Below are positions 27,801 through 37,300 of a stretch of 64,000 nucleotides of DNA, in pieces. Each line of letters begins with the position of its first letter. Position 1 is the stretch's first letter. The notes under the pieces were generated by a model, which was not told the DNA's origin, searched no databases, and was given only the letters and a program-made list of their open reading frames with translations. Source of the DNA: Nitrospira sp. (lineage in GTDB: Bacteria; Nitrospirota; Nitrospiria; Nitrospirales; Nitrospiraceae); NCBI GenBank assembly GCA_005116835.1, contig SWDM01000016.1:593105-657104 (forward strand), given 5' to 3'. The position numbers and the translations under genes were made by a program.

Positions 27801-28403
27801 AGTGATGCCCAATTATTATTTGAGTCCAGGGGCAATATCGTTATAGTGGCTCCTATCCCACCAACCTTCTTATTTCTACATGCCGGATTTTCTGGCATTG
27901 TTATGAACTTTTGAACATGTGTCAATGAGGCTTCCCAGGATAAGGTCGCCAGCACGGCAGCTGACTTTCTCCACTTCGTTCTCAGGGGAGTAGCCAGACT
28001 GTCCTTCCCTGCGTGCATTGAGCGACCCTCATTCTTCTAAATGATCCTTCCAAGCTCGCTTGGGTTCCCTCTCCTGGCAGGGGCATCCATGTTGGTCTAA
28101 GTGCGGTCGTCGAACGAGGCCCTTCTCAGGACGCGCGTTCCGGGAGCACAGGACCAGCATGGGTACTCCCTGCCTATCCTATCGTGCGCGTTCTGCGAGC
28201 AAAGAGGGCACCTGGGGGGCTCCCTCCCCATTCTTCCGATACCGCTCGTTATCTCTTCAGGGATGGGGGCTGATTGATCTTCCACTGCGCGCGTCCAACG
28301 AGGGCCTTCTGAGGCCGCGCGTTGCGCGAGCACAGAAGATCATCAGTCTCCATCCCTTCCCCCTCTTGAGCCCTTACCGACTCATACGCCATACTGCCCC
28401 TCT
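27801..28403. repeat. repeat B-rich intergenic stretch
   Basis: About 600 bases without a recognisable gene. From 28040 on it is a patchwork of repeat B: CGTCGAACGAGG and CGCGCGTTCCGGGAGCACAG near 28105-28152, TCGTGCGCGTTCTGCGAGCA near 28180-28200, the 42-base block 28252-28293 identical to 22234-22275, and a block at 28309-28350 nearly identical to 22403-22445. The first 240 bases show nothing I can name. Confidence 0.7.
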
Positions 28404-30998
28404 ATGGAGACACCTTCCTCATCACCCTGTGAAACTCTCGCGGAGCGGTACCAAGCTCTGCTGGAGGTTGCGCAGGCGATCTCCATTCACCGAGATTTGC
28501 ACGCACTCTTTCAAGATCTCGCCCAGCGCCTTCCCCGAGTGGTGCATGTCAATTTCGTTGCCCTGACGTTACACGATCCTGTGCGGAACACGATGCGGTT
28601 GCACAGCATTCAGGCGAACGTGCCTGCCGATCTCGTGGGCGGCCATGAGGGGCCGGTCGATGAAAGCCCTGCCGGATTGGTGTGGCTGACGCAACAGCCG
28701 ATCCTTGTGCCGGATCTTGCCGAAGAACGTCGTTGGCCCAAGGTCATTGGGCATATGAATGAGGACGGCGCGAAATCATTGTGCTTCGTTCCTTTGACCA
28801 CGGCGGTGCGGCGGCTGGGCGCGATGGGATTTTTAAGTGTGCAAAAAGAAGCCTATGGTGAAACGGATCTTGAATTTCTCCAACAAGTAGGCAAGCAAGT
28901 CGCGGTTGCCGTGGATAATGTTCTCCATCATCAAGACCTGACTCACGATCATGACCGGTTACGGCTTCTCCTCGAGGTGTCCGAAGCCATCGTGTCGCAC
29001 CGCGACCTGTCCGCGCTCTTTCGGGACCTCGCGCAACGCCTCCCGATAGTCGCCCCGTTCAATTTCATCGGCTTGATTCTCCACGACTCCACAAAGAACG
29101 TAATGAAGGTCCACGTATTGGAAACCGCAGCCGCTCACCACCTCACCACCAGATTGGATGGGCTGGAGCTGCCAATCGAGGAGTCCTCCAGCGGCTGGGT
29201 TTGGACTCACCAGCAACCCTTGATCATTCCGTCTCTCGACGAGGAAACTCGATTTTCGATGGGAATGGCAGCCCTGAAAGACATCGGCGTCCAGTCCGTC
29301 TGCCTGTTTCCCTTGACGACCGCCATGCGACGTCTCGGCGCGATTGGGTTTGGGAGTCTCGAACCTCGCACATTCGGAGACCAGAATCTGGGATTGCTCG
29401 GTCAGGTGGCGAAACAGGTGGCCGTGGCCGTGGACAACGTGCTCCATTTCTCCAGCACGGAAGCCGCGCAGCAGTCTCTGGCTCGAGAGCGAGATCGGCT
29501 CAGCTTAGTGCTAGAGATCAACAACGCTGTCGTGTCTCATCTCGAATTGCGAGCACTTCTGAAAGCGATCTCCGCCTGCCTCGGTCGTGTGATCCCGCAC
29601 GATTTCGCGTCGTTTTGTCTCTACGATTCCGCCATCCACCAGTTGCGGGCTCATGCGCTCGACTTCCCCGGCAATCAAGACTTTGTCGGGGCTGGGGATC
29701 CCGTTCCGTTGGAAGGAACCCCGGAAGGGTTAGCGTTCACGACTCAGCAGACCGTTCACGTCAGGCGTCTCAGCCTCACGGAATTTCCTGCGGAGATCAT
29801 GAAGCGGGCAGAGGCCGAGGGCTTGAAGTCGGGATGTGCGGTTCCACTTATCTTGCACGGACGAGCCCTGGGCACGTTGAGCGTCGTCAGTAAGCGCGAG
29901 AACGCATTCACCGACGATGATGCCACATTGCTTAGCCGGATTGGCGCGCAGATAGCGCTCGCCGCGGCGAATTCGATGGCCTATCAAGAAATCTCCTCGC
30001 TGAAGGACAAGCTGGCAAAGGAAAAGCTGTATCTGGAAGAGGAAATCCAGATTGCCTACAACTTCGAGGAAATCGTCGGGGACAGCCGGGCTCTCAAGCT
30101 GGTTCTCAAAGAGGTTCAGACTGTGGCGACAACCGATTCGACGGTCCTGATCTTGGGCGAGACAGGGAGCGGGAAGGAACTGGTGGCGCGGGCGCTCCAC
30201 AATCTCAGCAACCGGCGGGAGCGAACATTCGTGAAGCTCAATTGCGCCGCGATTCCGACCGGGCTGCTTGAAAGCGAACTCTTCGGACATGAACGAGGCG
30301 CCTTCACCGGTGCGATTGCCACCAAGGTCGGCCGGTTTGAATTGGCCGACCGTGGCACGATCTTCCTCGACGAGGTGGGGGAAATTCCGTTGGAGCTACA
30401 AGTGAAGTTGCTCCGGGTACTTCAAGAACAAGAATTCGAACGATTGGGGAGCACCAAGACGATCCGTGTCAATGTACGCATCATTGCCGCAACCAATCGC
30501 GATCTTGATCACATGGTGGAGGAGCAGAGGTTTCGTAGCGATCTCTATTACCGGCTCAAAGTCTTTCCGATCACCGTCCCTCCCCTGCGCGAGCGTGTGG
30601 AAGATATCCCCTTGCTGGTCAGACACTTTGCCCAGAAGTTCGCCCAACGGATGAAAAAGCGCATCGAGACGATCCCGTCTGAGGCGATGAAAGCGCTTCA
30701 AGCCTATCACTGGCCCGGTAACGTGCGTGAGCTGGAGAATTTCATTGAGCGAGCGGTGATTCTGACTCAAGGGCCGGATCTGTTCGTCTCGCTCGCAGAA
30801 TTAAAACGGACGCCAAGTCATCTCACGAACTCGGGGACTACGACGCTTGAACAAGCTGAACGTGAACACATTCTCAAAGCACTTCGCGAGTCGGACTGGA
30901 CCATCGGTGGTCCTGCTGGCGCAGCCACCAAGCTTGGCATGAAGCGCACGACTCTGCAATCCAAGATGCAGAAGCTCGGTATCGCTCGCCATCCATAG
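28404..30998 (+). CDS. sigma-54-dependent transcriptional activator with three GAF domains
   Basis: 864 residues. Three GAF sensor domains start near residues 14, 184 and 364, each preceded by a similar helix (LLEVAQAISIHRDL, LLEVSEAIVSHRDL, VLEINNAVVSHLEL). The AAA+ domain begins near 552, with Walker A GETGSGKE and the sigma-54 contact loop ERGAFTGA near 630. A Fis-type HTH lies at the C-terminus (AATKLGMKRTTLQSKMQKLG). The architecture is that of FhlA/NorR-type activators. The ligand is unknown, and I found no convincing -24/-12 site next to it. Confidence 0.93.
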   Translation: METPSSSPCETLAERYQALLEVAQAISIHRDLHALFQDLAQRLPRVVHVNFVALTLHDPVRNTMRLHSIQANVPADLVGGHEGPVDESPAGLVWLTQQPILVPDLAEERRWPKVIGHMNEDGAKSLCFVPLTTAVRRLGAMGFLSVQKEAYGETDLEFLQQVGKQVAVAVDNVLHHQDLTHDHDRLRLLLEVSEAIVSHRDLSALFRDLAQRLPIVAPFNFIGLILHDSTKNVMKVHVLETAAAHHLTTRLDGLELPIEESSSGWVWTHQQPLIIPSLDEETRFSMGMAALKDIGVQSVCLFPLTTAMRRLGAIGFGSLEPRTFGDQNLGLLGQVAKQVAVAVDNVLHFSSTEAAQQSLARERDRLSLVLEINNAVVSHLELRALLKAISACLGRVIPHDFASFCLYDSAIHQLRAHALDFPGNQDFVGAGDPVPLEGTPEGLAFTTQQTVHVRRLSLTEFPAEIMKRAEAEGLKSGCAVPLILHGRALGTLSVVSKRENAFTDDDATLLSRIGAQIALAAANSMAYQEISSLKDKLAKEKLYLEEEIQIAYNFEEIVGDSRALKLVLKEVQTVATTDSTVLILGETGSGKELVARALHNLSNRRERTFVKLNCAAIPTGLLESELFGHERGAFTGAIATKVGRFELADRGTIFLDEVGEIPLELQVKLLRVLQEQEFERLGSTKTIRVNVRIIAATNRDLDHMVEEQRFRSDLYYRLKVFPITVPPLRERVEDIPLLVRHFAQKFAQRMKKRIETIPSEAMKALQAYHWPGNVRELENFIERAVILTQGPDLFVSLAELKRTPSHLTNSGTTTLEQAEREHILKALRESDWTIGGPAGAATKLGMKRTTLQSKMQKLGIARHP

Positions 30999-31261
30999 TA
31001 AGCCAGGCCTCGCACCCAGCCCCCATGAATCTTAAAGGCTCGCGCCGACATTTCGGCACTGTGCCGTCGCTTCGGCAGGTCGTCTTCGGCATCTCATTTC
31101 TTTCTCGCGAAACCTTTCAGAAAGAAGTCGCTCAATCTCCCGTAGTTTCAGCAACATCGATGAGTCAGGTCGTGCAGGGAGCTCTCCTGGAACGCGAGTT
31201 GCCAGTACATCTCATTATGAATGGCGTGAAGCAAACCGGTCGATCGCTGGAGGAGGCTTCG

Positions 31262-31627
31262 ATGGGTACGGCGCTGGCGGTTACGCAACAGCAATCAAGT
31301 GAGGCAACGGATCGAAGTTGGGCAAGAATCTACAACAGGGATCGTTGTCCGCGCTGCAGCGGACTCATGGTCGCCGAGTGGTGCGAGGATTTGTCGGACC
31401 ACCGCGCTCAGCGCTGTGTGCAATGTGGCGAGATCATCGATCCGGTTATCTTGCTCAACCGAGGGGACCTGCAAAGACCGATGACAATTCAGAGTGCAGG
31501 GAAGGCTTTGCCAAACGATTGCATGGCGGGAGATCGAAAGAGAGGTGGCGCCGGAATGTTCACGGCGTCTTCCGCTGGGGTAGATACGCCCCTCTCTACA
31601 CCCCGGAGGGGCGTATCTGCTCGGTGA
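31262..31627 (+). CDS. small zinc-ribbon protein
   Basis: 121 residues from ATG 31262, which follows GGAGGAGGCTTCG. A zinc ribbon is formed by CPRCSGLM and, 22 residues later, CVQCGEII. The N-terminal 30 residues are polar. The frame extends upstream to 31025 but without a comparable ribosome site. Proteins of this type often act in regulation or nucleic-acid binding, but nothing here fixes a role. The last 15 codons are formed by a perfect 13-bp inverted repeat, so the C-terminal tail may be incidental. Confidence 0.6.
   Translation: MGTALAVTQQQSSEATDRSWARIYNRDRCPRCSGLMVAEWCEDLSDHRAQRCVQCGEIIDPVILLNRGDLQRPMTIQSAGKALPNDCMAGDRKRGGAGMFTASSAGVDTPLSTPRRGVSAR
31582..31618. repeat. 13-bp perfect inverted repeat at the end of the zinc-ribbon gene
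   Basis: AGATACGCCCCTC (31582-31594) and GAGGGGCGTATCT (31606-31618) around an 11-base loop, a few bases before the stop codon. It may be a transcription-termination or mRNA-stability hairpin that has been read into the frame. Confidence 0.65.
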
Positions 31628-31754
31628 CCCACAGAGACGGGTGACGACAATACATGGGACTGTCGGCAGTGAGGAAGGGGGCGATATGGGCCAGAGTATC
31701 TTGTGCGCAAGAGGTAGCAGCATATCTCGAGGCTCCGAACAGAAGGAGTTGACC

Positions 31755-32342
31755 ATGATGACGCATATGACAGGGGTATGCTCAACGGTACTTTTTCTTG
31801 TTGTCGCACTGTCCCACCCTGAACTCGTTGCTGCTCATGGAGGGGTGAGTGGAGAAGACGACCCATGTTTGCGGCAGGTGGGGGAGCGAGCGGTCCATTT
31901 CAACGCCTATCAGCCGCAGTACCAGTTGAAAGAGCAGTACTGTACGGACATTCCCAAGGAAGGCGAGACTTTTCTGGTCGTGGATCTCGTGGACCCGGCG
32001 CTACGAGACGAGCCGGTTGGGATGCGGGTCGTGAAGGGGAACGGGAGTAAAGACACAGAGGATCAGATTGTTGCGGATATTCGTCCACGCACTCACCCTG
32101 ACGGTGTACTGAGAGGCGAGGTCAGGCTGGATGAAGGCCTGTATACGGTCACCATTGCGACGGAGAAGCAGAATCTGATGAAGCGTCCGCAGTATCTCTT
32201 GCGGGTCCATATGACTGATTATCAGAAGCTGTTGCGCGCCGTGGCCGTTCCGCTGCTGGGCATGTTGTTTGTGGCCTGGCTCGGGTACAAACTCATGCGA
32301 TCGACGTGGCTGCGTAATTGGTGGGCGGTCCTCCGTTCGTAG
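31755..32342 (+). CDS. exported protein with C-terminal membrane anchor
   Basis: 195 residues. ATG 31755 follows AGAAGGAG; the in-frame extension to 31641 lacks such a site. A signal peptide (MTGVCSTVLFLVVALSHPELVAAHG) leads to a periplasmic domain with two cysteines (DPCLRQ and EQYCTD) and a beta-rich body (GETFLVVDLVDPALRDEPVG). One membrane helix near 160-180 (VPLLGMLFVAWLGYKLM) and a basic tail follow. This is a type I topology. Function unknown; possibly a copper or redox-related surface domain, but no metal motif is evident. Confidence 0.75.
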   Translation: MMTHMTGVCSTVLFLVVALSHPELVAAHGGVSGEDDPCLRQVGERAVHFNAYQPQYQLKEQYCTDIPKEGETFLVVDLVDPALRDEPVGMRVVKGNGSKDTEDQIVADIRPRTHPDGVLRGEVRLDEGLYTVTIATEKQNLMKRPQYLLRVHMTDYQKLLRAVAVPLLGMLFVAWLGYKLMRSTWLRNWWAVLRS

Positions 32343-32359
32343 GATGCCGGGCGCCACGC

Positions 32360-32430
32360 GAGGAAAAGTAACGGGGGTATTCTGAGTTGTTGCTGGCGGC
32401 ATATCGAATCGAGGGTCAGAACAGAATTGT
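32360..32430. repeat. dispersed repeat C, partial copy
   Basis: GGGGGTATTCTGAGTTGTTG then CTGGCGGCATATCGAATCGA, the central part of repeat C, directly after the exported protein gene. Confidence 0.55.
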
Positions 32431-32625
32431 GGTTCGTGGTCGACAGTATTCCATTACCGCCTCTTCTGTATATGTCAGGATATCGGCATAATATCTCCGC
32501 CGGTTAGCCTGTCGAATGGACTGTACGTTAAGCGTCATCGTTCGTTCAGGTAGATTGGATGGCATAGCCGATTGGTGTTGCTGGAACGGGCCTTTCCCAT
32601 TAGTCTGGAGCAGGGAACACGCGAG

Positions 32626-32943
32626 ATGCTGAAGATCACCGGACAGAAAGATGCCGCGCAGGCCTCCATGTCGATCATCCTCGAAGGAAAACTCGCGGGT
32701 CCTTGGGTCGAGGAACTCAACTCCTATTGGCGTCAAATCTCTGGGAGCCTACAGAGTGGCGCGGTGATCGACTTGACCGGCGTGACGTTCATCGATGCCA
32801 ACGGCAAGACGCTGTTGACCAAACTGTGGCAGCAAGGCGCAGAACTTCGTGCGGCAAGTTGCCTGACCAAGTGCATCGTTGAGGAGATTACAGGGTCCAG
32901 TCGAGTCGTATCATCGTGTCATGACAAGAACGAGCCCAACTAA
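32626..32943 (+). CDS. STAS-domain protein
   Basis: 105 residues. After an initial strand (MSIILEGKLAGPWVEELNSYW), the core GAVIDLTGVTFIDANGKTLLTKLW is the anti-sigma-factor-antagonist (STAS) pattern. The usual phosphorylatable serine position after the DLTGV strand reads FIDANGK, so it lacks an obvious target serine. ATG 32626 chosen; a GTG at 32572 would add 18 residues. Such stand-alone STAS proteins regulate by partner binding. It precedes the efflux operon. Confidence 0.75.
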   Translation: MLKITGQKDAAQASMSIILEGKLAGPWVEELNSYWRQISGSLQSGAVIDLTGVTFIDANGKTLLTKLWQQGAELRAASCLTKCIVEEITGSSRVVSSCHDKNEPN

Positions 32944-32955
32944 CAGAGCGAGGCC

Positions 32956-33054
32956 ATGATGGAACTGATCATATTATTCATCATTATCGTGTTCCCGATG
33001 CTGTTTTCGGCCTTTCCGGCCATGGGCTTGCTGCCGCTGCATCCCCGCCGGTAG
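32956..33054 (+). CDS. small hydrophobic peptide
   Basis: 32 codons: MMELIILFIIIVFPMLFSAF, then PAMGLLPLHPRR, a single membrane helix with a basic end. It begins 12 bases after the STAS gene stop. The ribosome site is weak (GAGCGAGG). It may be a small membrane protein made with the STAS protein, or chance. Confidence 0.35.
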   Translation: MMELIILFIIIVFPMLFSAFPAMGLLPLHPRR

Positions 33055-33118
33055 AATGCTCAGTTCCACGTGCGATATGAAGGTTCGACGAGGATAAGAA
33101 ACTACGGAGCAGATCGCT

Positions 33119-34306
33119 ATGGTTTTTTCGGGAACTAAACCGTTCGGATATGCCGCTGTGCTGCTCGTGTTGGCTACGACAGCCGGACTGTCTGGCTGTA
33201 AACAGGAAGCCGGCTCAGCGCCGGCGCAGCAAATATCGCAGGTTGAGGTGATCACCGTCACGACGCAGACGATCCCCGATGAACCCGAGTTCATTGGTAA
33301 AGCAGAGGCCTCTCGGCCGGTGGAGATCCGTTCGCAAGTGACCGGCTTGCTGAAGGCGGTGCTGTATCCGGAAGGGCGTGATGTCAAGAAGGGCGACCGT
33401 CTCTATCAGATCGATCCCGTCCCCTTCCAAGCAGCCGTATCACGGGCGAAGGCCAGGATTGCTGAGGCTGAAGCGCGTGTCGTGCAGGCGCAACAAGACC
33501 TCGCCCGCGTGAAGCCGTTGTTGGAGGAACAAGCAGTCAGCCAGAAAGACGTGGACGATGCCGTGGCAGGCGACCTGACAGCCAAAGCGCTGCTGCAGGG
33601 CGCTAAAGCAGAATTCACCAAGGCAAAGTTCGATCTCGACAATACCCTCATCACCGCTCCCATCGACGGTCTGAGCGAACGAAGCCGTTATTACGAAGGG
33701 CGCTTGGTTTCAGCGCAAACGGATTTATTGACGGTTGTGCATCGTGTCGACCCTATGTATGTGGTCGTGAGTGTGCCGGAGACCTTTATCCTGAAACGGC
33801 GTCGGGATATCGAATCGAAGAAGATTACGCATCCGGGGGTTTACCAGTTACGAGGCAGGCTCACCCTCATGGATGATTCGGTCTATCCCTATGAAGGCGT
33901 CCTCGATCTCCTGGAGCCTGGCCTACGAACGGAAACCGGTTCACGCCAAACCAGAATCACGTTCCCCAATCCAAAACGTACCCTTCTGCCGGGGCAATTT
34001 GTGAAGGTGCGATTCACCGGCGATACGAATACGGAAGCGATCCTCATTCCTCAGCGCGCCGTGATGCAAGGTCCCCAGGGCCCCTTCGTCTATGTGGTCG
34101 GTCAGGATGAGAAGATCGACATTCGAGACGTGACCGCGTCCGATTGGAAGGGGGACCAATGGCTGATTGATGGGGGACTGAAAACTGGAGATCGTGTGGT
34201 CGTGAACGGCCTTATGAAGGTCGGTCCCGGCACCCCGGTGAAGGCTGTGCCATGGAGTCCAACCGGTCCAACGGCTTCAAATGCAGTTCCCCCCATCCCT
34301 CAATAA
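33119..34306 (+). CDS. RND efflux periplasmic adaptor (membrane fusion protein)
   Basis: 395 residues. A lipoprotein signal with lipobox LSGC places the mature N-terminal Cys near residue 26. Then come barrel-sandwich halves (GRDVKKGDRLYQIDPVPFQ and DNTLITAPIDGLSERS) flanking a coiled-coil hairpin (about 100-170), and the beta-barrel and membrane-proximal domains (PGQFVKVRF, LIPQRAV). It links the inner-membrane RND pump to the outer-membrane channel. The first gene of a three-gene operon: pump 9 bases downstream, then channel. Confidence 0.95.
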   Translation: MVFSGTKPFGYAAVLLVLATTAGLSGCKQEAGSAPAQQISQVEVITVTTQTIPDEPEFIGKAEASRPVEIRSQVTGLLKAVLYPEGRDVKKGDRLYQIDPVPFQAAVSRAKARIAEAEARVVQAQQDLARVKPLLEEQAVSQKDVDDAVAGDLTAKALLQGAKAEFTKAKFDLDNTLITAPIDGLSERSRYYEGRLVSAQTDLLTVVHRVDPMYVVVSVPETFILKRRRDIESKKITHPGVYQLRGRLTLMDDSVYPYEGVLDLLEPGLRTETGSRQTRITFPNPKRTLLPGQFVKVRFTGDTNTEAILIPQRAVMQGPQGPFVYVVGQDEKIDIRDVTASDWKGDQWLIDGGLKTGDRVVVNGLMKVGPGTPVKAVPWSPTGPTASNAVPPIPQ

Positions 34307-34315
34307 GGATCATTT

Positions 34316-37300
34316 GTGACATTGAAGGTTTTCATCGAACGGCCGATCCTGGCCTCGGTTGTCTCCATCATTATTGTCGTGATGGGACTGCTGGCCATGC
34401 AGTTCCTGCCGATCGCGCAGTTTCCGGACATCACTCCGCCGGTCGTACAGATCGATGCGGACTATCCCGGCGCCAGCGCTGAAGTGGCGGCTGAAGCCGT
34501 GGCTCGACCGATTGAGGTGACGCTCCCCGGCATCGATAATCTGCTCTATTTCGAATCCACCAGCAGCAACGATGGGCATGTGACCATCAAGCTGACATTT
34601 GAAATTGGCACCAACCCCGACATTGCCCAAGTCCAAACGCAGAACCGTGAAAAGCTTGCGGAGCCGTTGCTGCCGACGGAAGTGATCCGGCAGGGCGTGT
34701 CCGTCAAGAAAGTATCTCCGAGCCTGGTACAGGTCATCGTCTTAAAGTCCACCGATCCCAGGCACGACGCCATCTATCTCTCGAACTATGCCACGCTCCG
34801 GCTGGTCGACGATCTGAAACGGGTGAAAGGCGTCGGGGATGCGGTGGTGTTCGGTCAACAGAACTACAGCATGCGGATCATTCTGAATCCCTTGCACATG
34901 GCAAAGCTGGGCCTGATCCCGAGCGACGTGACGGCCATCATTAGAGAACAGAACCGGGATTATCCGGCCGGGACCATCGGACGGGAGCCGGCGCCGAAGG
35001 GCACAGAGCTGACCATCCCGATCATCACGAAGGGCCGGCTGACTGATGTGAAAGATTTCGAGGAACTGATTGTTCGTGCGCTCCCGGATGGTTCCTCGGT
35101 CCGGCTCAAGGATGTCGCGCGCATCGAACTGGGCGCTCAGTCCTATGCCCTTGAAGGGCGCTGGAACAGCAAGCCCACCACCTTCATCTTAACCTTCCTC
35201 TCGCCGGGAGCCAATGCGCTCGATATGGCTCACCGCACGCGCATGCAGATGGACGAGCTCGCGAAGGACTTTCCGCCCGGTGTGTCTTACGAATTCTCCT
35301 ACGACACGACACTCTTCATCGAAGTCTCGATCAAGGAAGTGATCAAGACCTTAGCGGAGGCCATGGTCCTTGTTGTGCTCGTGGTGTATCTGTTTCTCCA
35401 AAGCTGGCGCGCCACCATCATTCCCTTGGTTGCCGTTCCGGTCTCGCTGATCGGCACCTTCACCGGACTGTATGCATTGGGATTTTCGATCAACACGATT
35501 ACCCTGTTCGGGATGGTCCTCGCCATCGGGATCGTCGTAGACGACGCCATCGTGGTCGTGGAAAACGTCGAGCGCCATATGCGCGAAGATCGCCTATCGG
35601 CTAAAGATGCGGCCAAACGGGCTATGGGCGAAGTCACGGCTCCGATCATCGCGATCGTGTTGGTGCTGGTGTCTGTTTTCGTTCCCGTGGGTTTCATCGG
35701 CGGGATCACCGGCGCGCTCTACAAACAGTTTGCCGCCACGATCGCCATCTCGGTGATCGTGTCGGGGTTTGTGGCCTTGACGCTGAGCCCGGCGCTCTGC
35801 GCCCTGGTGCTCACTCCGCAGCATGGAGTCCGGGGCGGGTTCTGGGCCATCTTTGACCGGATGTTCGGCTCGACCCAGAGGGGCTATACAAACTCGGTCG
35901 GCCGGCTTGTAGCGAGACCGGTGTTGGTGATGCTGGCCTTCGGAGGTCTCCTCGTAGTGTCGCTGGGGCTGTTCGATAAACTTCCCAAGAGTTTTTTACC
36001 GGAAGAAGATCAAGGCTACTTTATCGTGGTGGCACAGTTGCCGGACGGGGCATCGAAGCAGCGAACCGATGCGGTCCTCGAACGGATAGAACGGTTTTTT
36101 CAGGCGAATCCGGCAGTCTTTTCAACGGATTCCCTTACAGGCCAAAACTTCGTCTTTGGCACCAGGGGGCCGAACTCCGCGACCATGTTTGTGCCGTTGA
36201 TTCATTGGGACAAGCGGAGCGAACCACAGAATCAGGCGCAGGCGATGGTTGGCGCTGCCTATGGTGAGTTTGCGAAGATTCCGGAAGCGCTGTTGTTGGC
36301 CTTCAATGCGCCGGCCATCGAGGGCGTGGGCGCTGCCGGGGGCTTCTCCGTGCAAATACAAGATCCCGGCGGCGGAGATTTCAAGAAGTTTGCGGCGGTC
36401 GCACAGCAATTCGTCGAGCGGGCTCAGAAGGAACCGGCGATCGGTCGGGTTGGGACGAATTTCCGTGTCTCCTCTCCCCGGCTATATGCCCATGTGAACC
36501 GGGAGCGTGCGAAGGCTCTGGGGATACCGATTTCAGATATCTTCGATACGCTGCAAGCGTATTTCGGAAATTTTTACATCAACGACTTTGTGAAATTTGG
36601 CCGTGTATACCATGTGCAAACGGAAGCAGACGCGGAGTTCCGGGCCACCCCTCAAGATTTGTCGCGGATCTATGTGCGGGCGATGACCGCTCAGGGTACG
36701 AACATGATTCCAGTCGATACCGTGGTCACGGCGGAGTTTCAGAGCGGACCGGATCCGGTGAACCACTTCAATGGCTACAATACCGCACTGGTGATGGGCG
36801 CAGCTACGCCAGGCTTCAGTTCAGGCCAGGCGCTCGAAGCGCTCGATCGTGTGGGCAAGGAGGTGCTCATTCCGCAAGGCTACGCGATCGACTACAGCAA
36901 CATTTCGTTTCAGGAGCGGCGAGTGGGCGGTCAATCGGCCTATGTCTTCGGGATCGGCCTCTTGATGGTATTTCTCGTGTTGGCGGCGCAGTTCGAGAGC
37001 TGGGTCGTCCCCTTCGCAGTCATCCTGGCCGTGCCCTTTGCGATGTTCGGCGCCCTCTCGGCCGTATGGTTGCGCGGCTTCGAAAACGATATCTATTTCC
37101 AGATCGGATTGGTCACATTGATCGGCTTGTCCGCGAAGAATGCGATTCTCATCGTCGAGTTTGCCAATACCCGTTATGAAGCGGGACGGCCCTTGATTGA
37201 GGCGGCGTTGGAAGCGGCGAGGCTGCGGTTCCGGCCGATTATCATGACCTCCATGGCCTTTATCTTCGGCATGGTCCCGTTGGTCTGGGCGACCGGCGCT

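Noticed and set aside
22009-28403. A CRISPR array in the repeat-rich stretch.
   Set aside because: Repeat spacing is irregular, repeats differ in length, and no cas genes are present.
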